Assembly (NCBI GenBank): GCA_964464435.1
Contig: CAYXGE010000028.1
Location: 1 to 20,765, forward strand
Length of the DNA: 20,765 nucleotides
Reading direction: 5' to 3'
Source of the DNA: CAYXGE01 sp964464435
Lineage (GTDB): Bacteria; Pseudomonadota; Gammaproteobacteria; Burkholderiales; Methylophilaceae
Shown: piece after piece, positions 1 through 7,485 of the stretch
Numbering within the stretch: the stretch's first letter is position 1
Layout: every line of letters starts with the position of its first letter
Position numbers and translations under genes: made by a program
The notes under the pieces: model-generated
Database searches by the model: none
What the model was told of the DNA's origin: nothing
What the model saw: the letters and a program-made list of their open reading frames with translations, nothing else

Positions 1-191
1 GCGCGTTTGTCAAAACCTAAAAACACGTCTTTAAATTGGTTCATGCCCGCGTTAGTAAACAACAGCGTTGGGTCGCCATGCGGTACGAGAGAGCTAGAAG
101 CCACGACTTGATGGCCTTTTGAGGCAAAGAAGTCTAAAAAGGCTTGGCGAATCTGTTTGCTACTGGGTTTGCTACCAAATTTAACTGTCAT
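1..191 (-). CDS. alaS: Alanine--tRNA ligase, N-terminal 63 residues (cut by window edge)
   Basis: Charges tRNA-Ala with alanine in the cytoplasm. Only the first 63 codons are visible; the gene continues past the left edge. The visible part matches the start of class II alanyl-tRNA synthetases: after a short polar start comes IRQAFLDFFASKGHQVV, then SSSLVPHGDPTLLFTNAGMN and QFKDVFLG, which holds the family's motif 1 region. The ATG at 191-189 lies inside the last codons of recX, so the two genes overlap by 11 bases in different frames. A weak ribosome site (AGAAG) directly precedes the ATG. recA-recX-alaS in this order is common in proteobacteria, which supports one transcription unit. Identity is near certain; only the C-terminal domains are unseen. 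Confidence 0.95.
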   Translation of the reverse strand, partial: MTVKFGSKPSSKQIRQAFLDFFASKGHQVVASSSLVPHGDPTLLFTNAGMNQFKDVFLGFDKR

Positions 192-639
192 CTTCTGCTT
201 GTCTATTCAAAATCTTTTTAATTAAATCAAAGCCAAAACCACGGCTTTGTAAAAAACGGGCTTGTTTTGCCCATTCTTCACGGTTGCTAGGTGGTGCTTT
301 AAACTTTTTTTGCCACACCGCTTGGGCGTTTTTAAATTCATTGGTTTTGATGGCTTCCACTGCCGAAGCTATTAAACCGTCATCAATCCCTTTTTCGCGC
401 AACTCATTGGCAACTCTAGTACTGCCAAATTTAGTTTTGCGTGCATGCACGAGTTGCTCGGTAAAGCGCGCATCACTGAGCCAACCACGCTGTTTAAAGT
501 CATCCAACAGTGCCACAATATCATCGCCTTCTTCTGCAAAGGCTTTTAGTTTTTGCCCTAACTCAACATAGGAATACTCGCGTTTTGCTAAGTACTCTAA
601 AGCGCGTTGGCGCAATGTTTTGTTTTGTGGTTGTATCAA
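181..639 (-). CDS. recX: Regulatory protein RecX
   Basis: Small cytoplasmic modulator that binds RecA filaments and limits their extension and recombinase activity. The 152-residue product has the usual RecX make-up: an N-terminal helical repeat (LRQRALEYLAKREYSYVELG), then VALLDDFKQRGWLSDARFTE, and further three-helix repeats ending FLQSRGFGFDLIKKIL. The length is normal for the family. The only workable start is a TTG at 639-637, which overlaps the recA stop (TGA 638-636); no in-frame ATG lies near the conserved N terminus. A rare start codon fused to the recA stop suggests low, translationally coupled expression, a common arrangement for a RecA inhibitor. The 3' end overlaps alaS by 11 bases. 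Confidence 0.93.
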   Translation of the reverse strand: MIQPQNKTLRQRALEYLAKREYSYVELGQKLKAFAEEGDDIVALLDDFKQRGWLSDARFTEQLVHARKTKFGSTRVANELREKGIDDGLIASAVEAIKTNEFKNAQAVWQKKFKAPPSNREEWAKQARFLQSRGFGFDLIKKILNRQAEDDS

Positions 640-1664
640 TCGTCTTCAGAACGTGCGCTAGGCATAATCTCAGCAAGCTGTTTAGCATTTGCACGAATTT
701 TAGCTTCAATTTCTGCCGCGATTTCTGGATGTTCACGCAAGAACTCTTTGGCGTTTTCTTTGCCTTGGCCTATTTTTTCGCCGTTATAGCTGTACCATGC
801 ACCCGCTTTTTCAACCAGCTTGATATTGGCACCCAACTCAATGATTTCGCCCAAACGTGAAATGCCTTCGCCATACATGATGTCAAATTCAGCTTGTTTA
901 AACGGAGGCGCGACTTTGTTTTTAATCACTTTAACGCGTGTCTCAGAACCTGTGACTTCGTCACCCTTTTTAATCGCACCAGTGCGGCGAATATCCAAGC
1001 GCACAGAAGCATAGAATTTAAGCGCGTTACCGCCTGTGGTGGTTTCTGGGTTACCAAACATGACACCAATTTTCATACGGATTTGGTTAATAAAAATCAC
1101 CAAGGTATTGGTACGTTTGATGTTACCTGTGAGTTTACGCAAGGCTTGTGACATTAAGCGCGCTTGCAAGCCCATGTGACTGTCGCCCATTTCGCCTTCA
1201 ATCTCAGCGCGAGGGGTCAAAGCCGCCACGGAGTCCACGACCACAATATCCACCGAACCTGAACGCACCAACATATCGGCAATTTCTAACGCCTGTTCGC
1301 CTGTGTCTGGCTGTGAAATGAGTAAATCAGGCACGTTCACACCTAATTTAGCCGCGTATTGCGGGTCTAATGCATGCTCCGCATCGATAAACGCGGCAGT
1401 ACCACCTAATTTTTGCATTTCTGCAATCACAGACAAAGTGAGTGTGGTTTTACCAGATGACTCTGGGCCATAAATTTCTACAATACGCCCACGTGGCAAA
1501 CCGCCAATGCCAAGAGCGATGTCTAATCCAAGTGAACCTGTTGAAACGGCTTGAATATCCTCGCCAATATCGCTATCTCCCATGCGCATAATGGAGCCTT
1601 TGCCAAATTGCTTCTCAATTTGTGAAAGTGCGGCGGCTAGCGCTTTGCTCTTGTTATCATCCAT
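636..1664 (-). CDS. recA: Recombinase RecA
   Basis: ATP-dependent strand-exchange protein of homologous recombination and the SOS co-protease. It is 342 residues long. Visible landmarks are the Walker A loop GPESSGKT at residues 66-73 (same numbering as E. coli), the MAW-region sequence DSVAALTPRAEIEGEMGD, loop L1/L2 sequences around MSQALRKLTGNIKRTN and FINQIRMKIGVMFGNPETTTGG, and a short acidic C terminus ending SEDD. The ATG at 1664-1662 is preceded by an AGGAAA ribosome site. It is first in a recA-recX-alaS unit, and recX starts on its stop codon. I found no canonical LexA operator (CTGT-N8-ACAG) in the 171 bases upstream. Confidence 0.99.
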   Translation of the reverse strand: MDDNKSKALAAALSQIEKQFGKGSIMRMGDSDIGEDIQAVSTGSLGLDIALGIGGLPRGRIVEIYGPESSGKTTLTLSVIAEMQKLGGTAAFIDAEHALDPQYAAKLGVNVPDLLISQPDTGEQALEIADMLVRSGSVDIVVVDSVAALTPRAEIEGEMGDSHMGLQARLMSQALRKLTGNIKRTNTLVIFINQIRMKIGVMFGNPETTTGGNALKFYASVRLDIRRTGAIKKGDEVTGSETRVKVIKNKVAPPFKQAEFDIMYGEGISRLGEIIELGANIKLVEKAGAWYSYNGEKIGQGKENAKEFLREHPEIAAEIEAKIRANAKQLAEIMPSARSEDD

Positions 1665-1701
1665 TTTATTTTCCTGTAAAACTTGCGTGGTTTAATTGCG
1701 C

Positions 1702-1729
1702 TTAAAAACTAATCTTATTAATCTATAAT
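1702..1729 (+). promoter_or_regulatory. Candidate sigma-70 promoter for the small secreted protein gene
   Basis: A perfect TATAAT lies at 1724-1729, with TTAAAA at 1702-1707 as a 4/6 match to the -35 box and a 16-base spacer. It points toward the gene at 1836, which would have a leader of about 100 bases. It lies in the recA upstream region, so it could interfere with recA transcription. Called by eye only. Confidence 0.4.
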
Positions 1730-1749
1730 TATTTCATAAATCAGGCTTT

Positions 1750-1779
1750 AACGTAAGCTTAACTGTGCTGTTTGGTCAA
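1750..1779 (-). promoter_or_regulatory. Candidate recA promoter with nearby inverted repeat
   Basis: On the minus strand TTGACC (1779-1774) is followed after 18 bases by TACGTT (1755-1750), a 5/6 match at -35 but a weak -10. The perfect inverted repeat TCAAC-N5-GTTGA at 1776-1790 overlaps the -35 box, a possible operator position. It is not a CTGT-N8-ACAG LexA box. Low confidence without start-site data. Confidence 0.28.
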
Positions 1780-1835
1780 CGCTTTGTTGATTGCAACGTT
1801 ACGTTATTACCATGTTCTTATTTGAAAAGGAAAAC

Positions 1836-2252
1836 ATGATGAAAACGTTAAATACATTATTAATGACAGGCTTACTTGCTAGTGCAAGCTTTAATGCGCA
1901 AGCCCATGATGATTTTGGTTGGTCGGTCAGTGTAGGTACACCTTCATATTATGCCGCTCCAATCAGGCATTACCGTGCAGCGCCAGTAGTGATCTATGAT
2001 GCGCCAGTGGTGGTGTATCAGCAATCTCCACAAGTGGTAGTGTTGCCAAATAATGGTTTTGGTAATTCAGTTTATGGCGCTAGAGTTGTTGACCAACACT
2101 TTTATGGTGCTCAAGTCATCAGCAACCAACCACGTCATATATATAGAAGTCACCAAGGGTTTCAGGCTAGACAAGGCGAACGTTGCGACGATGTAGGTGG
2201 TCGCCGCAGTTATCACCGTGGCAGTCTTTATGGCACCAGTGGGTGGCGCTAA
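1836..2252 (+). CDS. Small exported protein of unknown function
   Basis: I do not recognise a family. The predicted product is 138 residues. It begins with a Sec signal peptide (MMKTLNTLL, hydrophobic core, then a likely AQA|HDD cleavage after residue 23). The mature part is rich in Tyr, Val, Pro, Gly, Arg and His, with a short recurring pattern built on APV/VVVY (AAPVVIYDAPVVVYQQ), and a basic, glycine-rich C terminus with one Cys. The start is either of two consecutive ATGs (1836 or 1839) behind an AAGG site at 1827-1830; a longer in-frame reading from a TTG at 1791 would destroy the signal peptide. It is transcribed away from recA and converges on pncC with a 16-base gap. Probably periplasmic or envelope-associated; the function is unknown. 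Confidence 0.72.
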   Translation: MMKTLNTLLMTGLLASASFNAQAHDDFGWSVSVGTPSYYAAPIRHYRAAPVVIYDAPVVVYQQSPQVVVLPNNGFGNSVYGARVVDQHFYGAQVISNQPRHIYRSHQGFQARQGERCDDVGGRRSYHRGSLYGTSGWR

Positions 2253-2268
2253 TAAAACGCAACACTGG

Positions 2269-2757
2269 CTAGCTAAGCAAACGGATTACCCCTTTAAGCG
2301 CAATGCTGGCTGATTGCATGCGAATTTCATGGCGTGAGCCTTGTAAATAGTGAGTACAGGTGCTGGTTGAAATATTTAAGCCACACCAACTAAAGCAGAC
2401 AGTACCAACTGGCTTTTTGTCACTGCCGCCATCTGGCCCTGCAATACCAGTAATGCTGGCAGAGATCGTGGCTCTGCCATGTTTTAATGCTCCCATTGCC
2501 ATTTCTGCGGCCACTTGTTCGCTAACCGCACCAAATTGACTTAAGCTGTCTTCACTTACCCCTAATAATTGTTGCTTTGCCGCATTGCTGTAGGTGATTA
2601 AGCCACTATCAAACCATTTTGAGCTGCCTGCAATTTCAGTAATTAAACTTGAAACAAGACCGCCTGTGCAAGATTCTGCAAGCGTGAGTATCGCATTATT
2701 TTTGAGTAATAATCGCCCCACTTGCTCAGCTAACTGAAGTAATGCGTCATCATCCAT
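2269..2757 (-). CDS. pncC: Nicotinamide-nucleotide amidohydrolase (CinA C-terminal family)
   Basis: Deamidates nicotinamide mononucleotide to nicotinate mononucleotide, returning pyridine nucleotides to NAD synthesis. The 162-residue protein is a stand-alone CinA C-terminal domain. It shows the LAESCTGGLVSS signature near residues 26-37, LITYSNAAK at 53-61, and the glycine-rich TGIAGPDGGSDKKPVGTV segment. S29, Y56 and K61 sit where the family's catalytic Ser/Tyr/Lys are expected. The N-terminal molybdopterin-binding-like domain of full CinA is absent, as in E. coli PncC. The gene overlaps the end of pgpA by 28 bases, so translation is probably coupled. It is the last gene of the mogA-to-pncC block. 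Confidence 0.93.
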   Translation of the reverse strand: MDDDALLQLAEQVGRLLLKNNAILTLAESCTGGLVSSLITEIAGSSKWFDSGLITYSNAAKQQLLGVSEDSLSQFGAVSEQVAAEMAMGALKHGRATISASITGIAGPDGGSDKKPVGTVCFSWCGLNISTSTCTHYLQGSRHEIRMQSASIALKGVIRLLS

Positions 2758-3230
2758 GCAATGCCTTTCAGGTAAATAATGGCGTAAATAGCGGCGAGTA
2801 TATCGTCTAACATTACACCTAGCCCACCTTTAATGTGGGCATCGCATTGACGAATTGGTGAGGGTTTCCAAATGTCAAAAATTCTAAACAATACAAAGGC
2901 TAAAAGCCACCAAGCTGATTCATGGGGCGTAAATACTAGCACCAGCATCATGGCTACAATTTCATCCCAAACAATACTGCCGTGGTCTGAGACTCCAAGT
3001 GCTTTACCGGTGGCATGACAAAAGTAGATACCCACTACAAATAAAGCGGTAATAATACTGAGTTGTAAGGGAATTGCTAGCTTGGCAATAACCAAAAAAA
3101 GAGGGAAACCAAGCAAGGTACCAAATGTGCCAGGCGCTTTTTTTGCTAAGCCGCTACCGAATCCTAGCGCAAAAAAATGTGCAGGATGCGCAAATAAAAA
3201 TTTAAGGCTTGGGTGTTGCAAAATGATCAA
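2730..3230 (-). CDS. pgpA: Phosphatidylglycerophosphatase A
   Basis: Inner-membrane phosphatase that converts phosphatidylglycerophosphate to phosphatidylglycerol. The 166-residue protein has several membrane segments and the PgpA signatures GFGSGLAKKAPGTFGTL (near residues 23-39), CHATGKALGVSDHGSIVWDE (near 71-90) and FRIFDIWKPSPIR, followed by HIKGGLGVMLDDILA; the aspartates and glutamate in these match the family's conserved acidic set. No ATG fits the conserved N terminus, so a TTG at 3230-3228 is the likely start, 29 bases inside the end of thiL. A thiL-pgpA-pncC order is typical of betaproteobacteria. Confidence 0.94.
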   Translation of the reverse strand: MIILQHPSLKFLFAHPAHFFALGFGSGLAKKAPGTFGTLLGFPLFLVIAKLAIPLQLSIITALFVVGIYFCHATGKALGVSDHGSIVWDEIVAMMLVLVFTPHESAWWLLAFVLFRIFDIWKPSPIRQCDAHIKGGLGVMLDDILAAIYAIIYLKGIAWMMTHYFS

Positions 3231-4179
3231 ACCCTTGATGGTTAAGTATTAACGGCGCATTTTGATACATGGCCTGCAGCCCAATATCCATGCGGGTGCT
3301 GGCTATGCATGTTAAAGGCGTATGATGTTGTCGCCCAATCTGTTCTATTTCTTGGCGTCGGTTTGCAGGTGCGGTAAAACAGAGTTCGTAGTCGTCACCG
3401 CCTGCCAATACACTGGTTTGTATGGATATGTCAGATAAGTGATGTTGATGATAGAGCGACATTGGAAGTTGTTCTAAATGAAGCGTAGCTCCAAGATTGG
3501 AAGCTTTTAATAAGTGACCTAAATCAGCAAACAAGCCATCTGAAATATCAATGCAACTGGTAGCAAAATCACGTAATGCCAGACCTAATGAGGCTCTTGG
3601 CTGAGGTCTATTTAAGCATGCTAGCCATTGCGCTAACTCATGTTTTTGCGCTTTGGGGTTTAATAGGTAACGCTCCTGTAAAACAGCTAAGGCGATTGCG
3701 GCATTGCCTAGTGTGCCGCTGACCCATATATCATCGCCAAGTTTTGCACCATCGCGTGTTAAGGCTTTACCTAAAGGTACTTCCCCCATGATTTGTATAC
3801 TAATGGTGAGCGGACCTCGCGTGGTGTCTCCACCAATTAAGTCCACTTGAAAACTGTCAGCACAGTCAAACAAGCCACGAGAAAACTCAGCTAGCCATGT
3901 GTGGTTAACCTCAGGTAAAGCAATAGCTAATGTTGCCCATTTTGCAGTGGCACCCATGGCCGCCATGTCTGAAATATTGACAGCTAGCGATTTCCACCCG
4001 ATATCATAAGGTGCACAATCATGAAAAAAATGTGTACCAGCGACTAACATATCTGCAGAAACTGCAAGTTGATAGCCGTTAGCAACTCTGAGTAAAGCAG
4101 CATCATCGCCAACGCCTAAATCCGCATGTTTGCAAGGACGGGTAAAGTGTTTTGCAATTAAACTAAATTCTGGGCTCAT
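3202..4179 (-). CDS. thiL: Thiamine-monophosphate kinase
   Basis: Cytoplasmic ATP-dependent kinase making thiamine diphosphate from thiamine monophosphate. The 325 residues are standard for the family. Motifs in order are LGVGDDAALL (near 21-30), VSADMLVAGTHFF (40-52), WKSLAVNISDMAAMGA, LIGGDTTRGP, ISDGLFADLGHLL and LAGGDDYELCFTAP, covering the nucleotide and Mg-binding Asp clusters. The ATG at 4179-4177 overlaps the stop of the upstream VanZ-like gene (ATGA), and its own 3' end overlaps pgpA by 29 bases, so four consecutive genes are translationally linked. No sign of damage. Confidence 0.97.
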   Translation of the reverse strand: MSPEFSLIAKHFTRPCKHADLGVGDDAALLRVANGYQLAVSADMLVAGTHFFHDCAPYDIGWKSLAVNISDMAAMGATAKWATLAIALPEVNHTWLAEFSRGLFDCADSFQVDLIGGDTTRGPLTISIQIMGEVPLGKALTRDGAKLGDDIWVSGTLGNAAIALAVLQERYLLNPKAQKHELAQWLACLNRPQPRASLGLALRDFATSCIDISDGLFADLGHLLKASNLGATLHLEQLPMSLYHQHHLSDISIQTSVLAGGDDYELCFTAPANRRQEIEQIGRQHHTPLTCIASTRMDIGLQAMYQNAPLILNHQGFDHFATPKP

Positions 4180-4559
4180 GATGTTTTGCTATTAAAACAA
4201 GAGAAAAACCAATACCCAATGGCAATGCCAATACAATCAGCCACCCAGTCTTTGACTTCACCAGTACGGGTAGTGGTGAGCAGAAATTGTAATACCTCAG
4301 AGATTGCCGCGTATGTGACTAAAAAAATAATCATCTTGCGTATGCCTTGAGCATAGGCCAAAAGCCCAAGCATACTGAGCACTATAAAGATGAAAATATG
4401 CTGTGCTTTATCTAAATAGGGTACAGGGTCTTTGGCTGGTGGGAGCGGCAACAGCAGAAAAACAGTAATACCCGCTAGAAAAACATAAAAAACATTGCGT
4501 TTTAGGGAGCTATTTAAATTTGCGTAAGATTGAACAAATGAAGAAAACATTTTAACCAT
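4176..4559 (-). CDS. VanZ-like small membrane protein
   Basis: A 127-residue integral membrane protein with about four hydrophobic segments (near residues 22-39, 54-70, 75-93 and 106-120). It carries the spaced polar residues typical of the VanZ-like family: DKAQH at 50-54, a Glu and Gln in the third segment (E88, Q91), an Arg after it, and D104/D108 in EVKDWVADCIGIAIGY. The biochemical role of such short VanZ-like proteins is not settled; VanZ itself gives teicoplanin resistance by an unclear route. The ATG at 4559 has no clear ribosome site; a second Met at codon 4 is possible. It lies 10 bases after mogA, and its stop overlaps the thiL start. Confidence 0.82.
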   Translation of the reverse strand: MVKMFSSFVQSYANLNSSLKRNVFYVFLAGITVFLLLPLPPAKDPVPYLDKAQHIFIFIVLSMLGLLAYAQGIRKMIIFLVTYAAISEVLQFLLTTTRTGEVKDWVADCIGIAIGYWFFSCFNSKTS

Positions 4560-4569
4560 TCAAGTTGAT

Positions 4570-5160
4570 TTATGTCGTTGGTTTGAGTGCTGATTTTGGT
4601 CTAAACGCTTTGCAAACAGCTTCATTTGTTTCAATATAAGGTGCGCCAATGAGGTCGAGACAATAGGGCACGGCAGCAAAAATGCCATGCACTAATGTTT
4701 TGCCAGTTTCATTTTTTAAACCTTCAAGGGTTTCTTGTATAGCTTTGGGTTGGCCTGGTAGATTAATAATGAGGCTCTGTTTGCGAATCACCGCTACTTG
4801 GCGTGACAAAATAGCAGTTGGCACAAAGTTTAAGCTGATTTGACGCATTTGCTCACCAAACCCAGGCATTTCTTTGTCTGCAACAGCAAGTGTTGCCTCT
4901 GGCGTTACATCGCGTAGTGCTGGTCCAGTGCCACCAGTGGTGAGTATGAGTGAGCATGCCTCTTGGTCAACCAGCCGTATTAAGGTAGACTCAATTTGTG
5001 ATTGCTCATCAGGGATAACACAGTCGACCGTGGTAAAAGGGGTTGTGAGCGCGCTATGTAACCATGCTTTTAGGCTTGGTAACCCTTTGTCTTCATAAAC
5101 CCCTGAGCTAGCACGGTCACTAATTGAAACTAAACCAATATGAATGAATTGTTTTGACAT
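4570..5160 (-). CDS. mogA: Molybdopterin adenylyltransferase
   Basis: Adenylates molybdopterin before molybdate insertion in molybdenum-cofactor synthesis. The 196-residue protein is very close to E. coli MogA: IGLVSISDRASSGVYEDKG (near 8-26), VIPDEQSQI, LTTGGTGPALRDVTPEATLA (73-92), EMPGFGEQMRQISL, SRQVAVIRKQSLIINLPGQP and VHGIFAAVPYCLDLI are all present, including the GGTGP substrate loop. It heads a minus-strand block leading into the VanZ-like gene, thiL, pgpA and pncC. The ATG at 5160 has no strong ribosome site. No other molybdopterin gene or Mo-enzyme lies in this window. Confidence 0.97.
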   Translation of the reverse strand: MSKQFIHIGLVSISDRASSGVYEDKGLPSLKAWLHSALTTPFTTVDCVIPDEQSQIESTLIRLVDQEACSLILTTGGTGPALRDVTPEATLAVADKEMPGFGEQMRQISLNFVPTAILSRQVAVIRKQSLIINLPGQPKAIQETLEGLKNETGKTLVHGIFAAVPYCLDLIGAPYIETNEAVCKAFRPKSALKPTT

Positions 5161-5202
5161 TAAGTTGTCTGCTATGTATGAGTTGGTAAAAGCTAAAACT
5201 GA

Positions 5203-5211
5203 ATCATACCA
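5203..5211 (-). promoter_or_regulatory. Candidate extended -10 promoter for the mogA block
   Basis: The minus strand reads TGGTATGAT here, an extended -10 (TGn plus TATGAT, 5/6). No good -35 is visible, as expected for extended -10 promoters. Transcription would begin near 5196, about 36 bases before the mogA ATG. An opposing weak candidate for the PDZ gene (TTGGTA 5183-5188, N18, TACCAT 5207-5212) overlaps it. Confidence 0.38.
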
Positions 5212-5235
5212 TTTTCAATATTAAAGGAAGCGACT

Positions 5236-5991
5236 ATGCGCATAGCATTATTGACACGACAACTACAGGTTTCATTTTTGTTAGGCATGCTAGCGCTCGC
5301 TTGTGCAGGTCAAACTTATGCTGACACAAACCCATTTACAGAAAATTATTATGCGCAAAACCAAGCTGGCTTAACCTCTATGCAAGCCCAGCCAGATACA
5401 CAAATGCTACGTGGTACTAAGCAATCCGACGATAACACAAGCATGTTGGAAAATGGTTTTGATTTAATGGGCTCATCCTCGTTTGATGCAGATGAAGTTT
5501 CGCCGGATTTAGCATTAGCTCACGCGAAGCAGATTAAGGCAGACCAAGTGTTGATATATATGAAACAGCTTACGTCAGAAACCAATGCCTCAAAAATACA
5601 AAAAATGCGAGAAATGGCCAAAGAAAATGATGGCAAAGTGAGTGAAAAAGCACTTAGTAAATCAGGTAAGCGCTTTAAATATTCAGCCACCTATTGGGCC
5701 AAACTACCGCCACCACGTCTGGGGGTACATATTGTTAAGCTGAATGCAATTAATAATGGCGAATCAATGCCTGAAAAAGGTTTAAAACTGATTGCGGTAA
5801 TCAAAGAATCGCCTGCGGCCAAGGCAGAGTTGATGCGCGGTGATGTATTGCTATCCATTGGTGAAAGCAAATTAGAAAAACCTGAAGACTTATTTAAGGC
5901 TGTTGCAGATTACCAAGGTCAAACGGTAGAGGTCAACTATGAGCGAGAGCAAGTACCAATGAAAACCATGGTTTCAATTAATCGCAGATGA
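5236..5991 (+). CDS. Exported PDZ-domain protein
   Basis: Function not identified. The 251-residue product has an N-terminal signal peptide (basic start MRIALLTR, hydrophobic core near 12-23, probable cleavage TYA|DT after residue 29). A polar, probably flexible region (30-90) is followed by a helical part (90-145), then the conserved-looking sequence FKYSATYWAKLPPPRLGVHI (147-166). The C-terminal domain (about 162-250) is PDZ-like: GLKLIAVIKESPAAKAELMR, GDVLLSIGE, and a strand-helix ending. No protease domain is attached, so it is probably a periplasmic adaptor or binding protein. The ATG has a good AAGGAAG site. It is divergent from mogA and convergent with nhaD (36-base gap, no terminator seen). 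Confidence 0.85.
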   Translation: MRIALLTRQLQVSFLLGMLALACAGQTYADTNPFTENYYAQNQAGLTSMQAQPDTQMLRGTKQSDDNTSMLENGFDLMGSSSFDADEVSPDLALAHAKQIKADQVLIYMKQLTSETNASKIQKMREMAKENDGKVSEKALSKSGKRFKYSATYWAKLPPPRLGVHIVKLNAINNGESMPEKGLKLIAVIKESPAAKAELMRGDVLLSIGESKLEKPEDLFKAVADYQGQTVEVNYEREQVPMKTMVSINRR

Positions 5992-6027
5992 GAAAACTAT
6001 GAATAGGGCGGAATCAGCGTATTAAAT

Positions 6028-7485
6028 CTAAAACATTACATGGTTTAAAGTCATGTGGGTGGCAATACTGGCAATGTAGCCAAGGGTAATAACAGGCGTC
6101 CATTTTAAATGACCAAAAAATGTATAACTACCATGAGCTTGGCCCATCAAAGCCACGCCTGCAGCTGAGCCAATCGATAGTAATGAACCGCCTACGCCAG
6201 CTGTTAATGTCACAAGCATCCATTGCCCTGTTGTCATATCTGGCATCATGGAAAGCACAGCAAACATCACAGGAATATTGTCTACTACGGCAGAAATAAT
6301 GCCGATTGCAATATTGGCATTGGTTGCACCCCATTCACCATAAATGGTTTGAGAAACCAAGTTTAAATAGCCCAAAAATCCAAGACCGCCAACGCATAAA
6401 ATAACACCGTAAAAGAAAAATAAGGTATCCCACTCTGCACGTGCTACTTTACTGTAGATATCATAGGGAATCGGATTGCTTAAATCGCCATTTGCATTAG
6501 GCAAATAAGTTTTTTCCCCCATTTTTCTTAGCACAAACGAGTACAGTTGTAAGAAGCCTAACCCTGTCATCATGCCTAACACAGGAGGTAAACCAAGCAC
6601 ACTGTGAGCCATAACTGCAATCGAAATCGTAAGCAAAAATAACACAACAATCACTAAAGCGCCACGCCGCATAGGAAGTTGATTGCTATTGCCTTTAGGT
6701 TTTTCTTTGGGAATTGCAAAGCTCATAATGAGCGCGGGTACAAACCAATTGACGAGTGCAGGTAAAAACAAGCTAAAAAATGTCCAAAAACTAATAATAC
6801 CATTACTCGCATGAATATTTTTTTGCCAGACCATTAACGTGGTGATGTCTCCAAATGGACTAAACGCGCCCCCTGCGTTAGCTGCAATTACTAGGTTAAT
6901 GCAGCTTAAAAGCACAAACTGCTTATTACTGCCGCCTACAGCTAATACCACCGCCCCCATGAGCAAGGCTGTGGTGAGGTTGTCGGCAATGGGTGAAATA
7001 AAAAATGCTAGTAAGCCTGTTACCCAGAATAATGCGCGGTAGCTTAGGCCTTTTCTGATAAGCCAAGTGCGTAATGCTTCAAACACATGACGCTCATCCA
7101 TCGCGTTAATGTAGGTCATAGCGACAATTAAAAATAGCAATAGCTCGGCATACTCAAGTAAGTTATGCCTAAAAGCCGCTTCAACTACATGCGGTATGTT
7201 GTGAGACTGGTAATACCAAGCAATAATTGCCCATATGATGCCTGCGGCTACGATAACAGGCTTAGATTTGCGAAGTTGAATAAACTCCTCAGCCATCACC
7301 AACACATAAGCAATAAAAAAAATCAAAAGGGCGCTGATACCCACCCAATGAGACGTTAGGTTCACATTTGTTGGCAGTTCTGAAGCCAATGCCGTTATAG
7401 GCATGGCTACAAAAAACATTAAAAAGCTAATTACACTTAATAAAGTGAAGTTTGCAGAATTAATCTTCACTTGCTTCGTTATCAC
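6028..7485 (-). CDS. nhaD: NhaD-type Na+/H+ antiporter
   Basis: Inner-membrane antiporter of the ion-transporter superfamily, exporting Na+ (or Li+) for protons. About 485 residues with an N-terminal hydrophobic leader ending ITALASELP, then roughly a dozen membrane segments. NhaD hallmarks are clear: AYVLVMAEEFIQLRKSKPV, then LAFFISPIADNLTTALL and NAGGAFSPFGDITTLMVWQ in the first half, and the matching VDNIPVMFAVLSMMPD and LLSIGSAAGVALMG in the second. I place the start at the GTG 7485-7483 because AAGAAGGT (7500-7493) sits 7 bases upstream; a TTG at 7503 is in frame but lacks such a site. The start lies inside the last codons of darP. Confidence 0.93.
   Translation of the reverse strand: MITKQVKINSANFTLLSVISFLMFFVAMPITALASELPTNVNLTSHWVGISALLIFFIAYVLVMAEEFIQLRKSKPVIVAAGIIWAIIAWYYQSHNIPHVVEAAFRHNLLEYAELLLFLIVAMTYINAMDERHVFEALRTWLIRKGLSYRALFWVTGLLAFFISPIADNLTTALLMGAVVLAVGGSNKQFVLLSCINLVIAANAGGAFSPFGDITTLMVWQKNIHASNGIISFWTFFSLFLPALVNWFVPALIMSFAIPKEKPKGNSNQLPMRRGALVIVVLFLLTISIAVMAHSVLGLPPVLGMMTGLGFLQLYSFVLRKMGEKTYLPNANGDLSNPIPYDIYSKVARAEWDTLFFFYGVILCVGGLGFLGYLNLVSQTIYGEWGATNANIAIGIISAVVDNIPVMFAVLSMMPDMTTGQWMLVTLTAGVGGSLLSIGSAAGVALMGQAHGSYTFFGHLKWTPVITLGYIASIATHMTLNHVMF

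Noticed and set aside
510..860. Plus-strand frame antisense to recX and recA
   Set aside because: It is opposite two certain genes and has no recognisable protein features.
1791..1835. TTG start extending the small secreted protein by 15 residues
   Set aside because: It would bury the signal peptide; AAGG precedes the ATGs at 1836/1839.
1665..1835. Possible SOS box near CTGT words at 1675 and 1763
   Set aside because: No ACAG follows at the required 8-base spacing on either strand.
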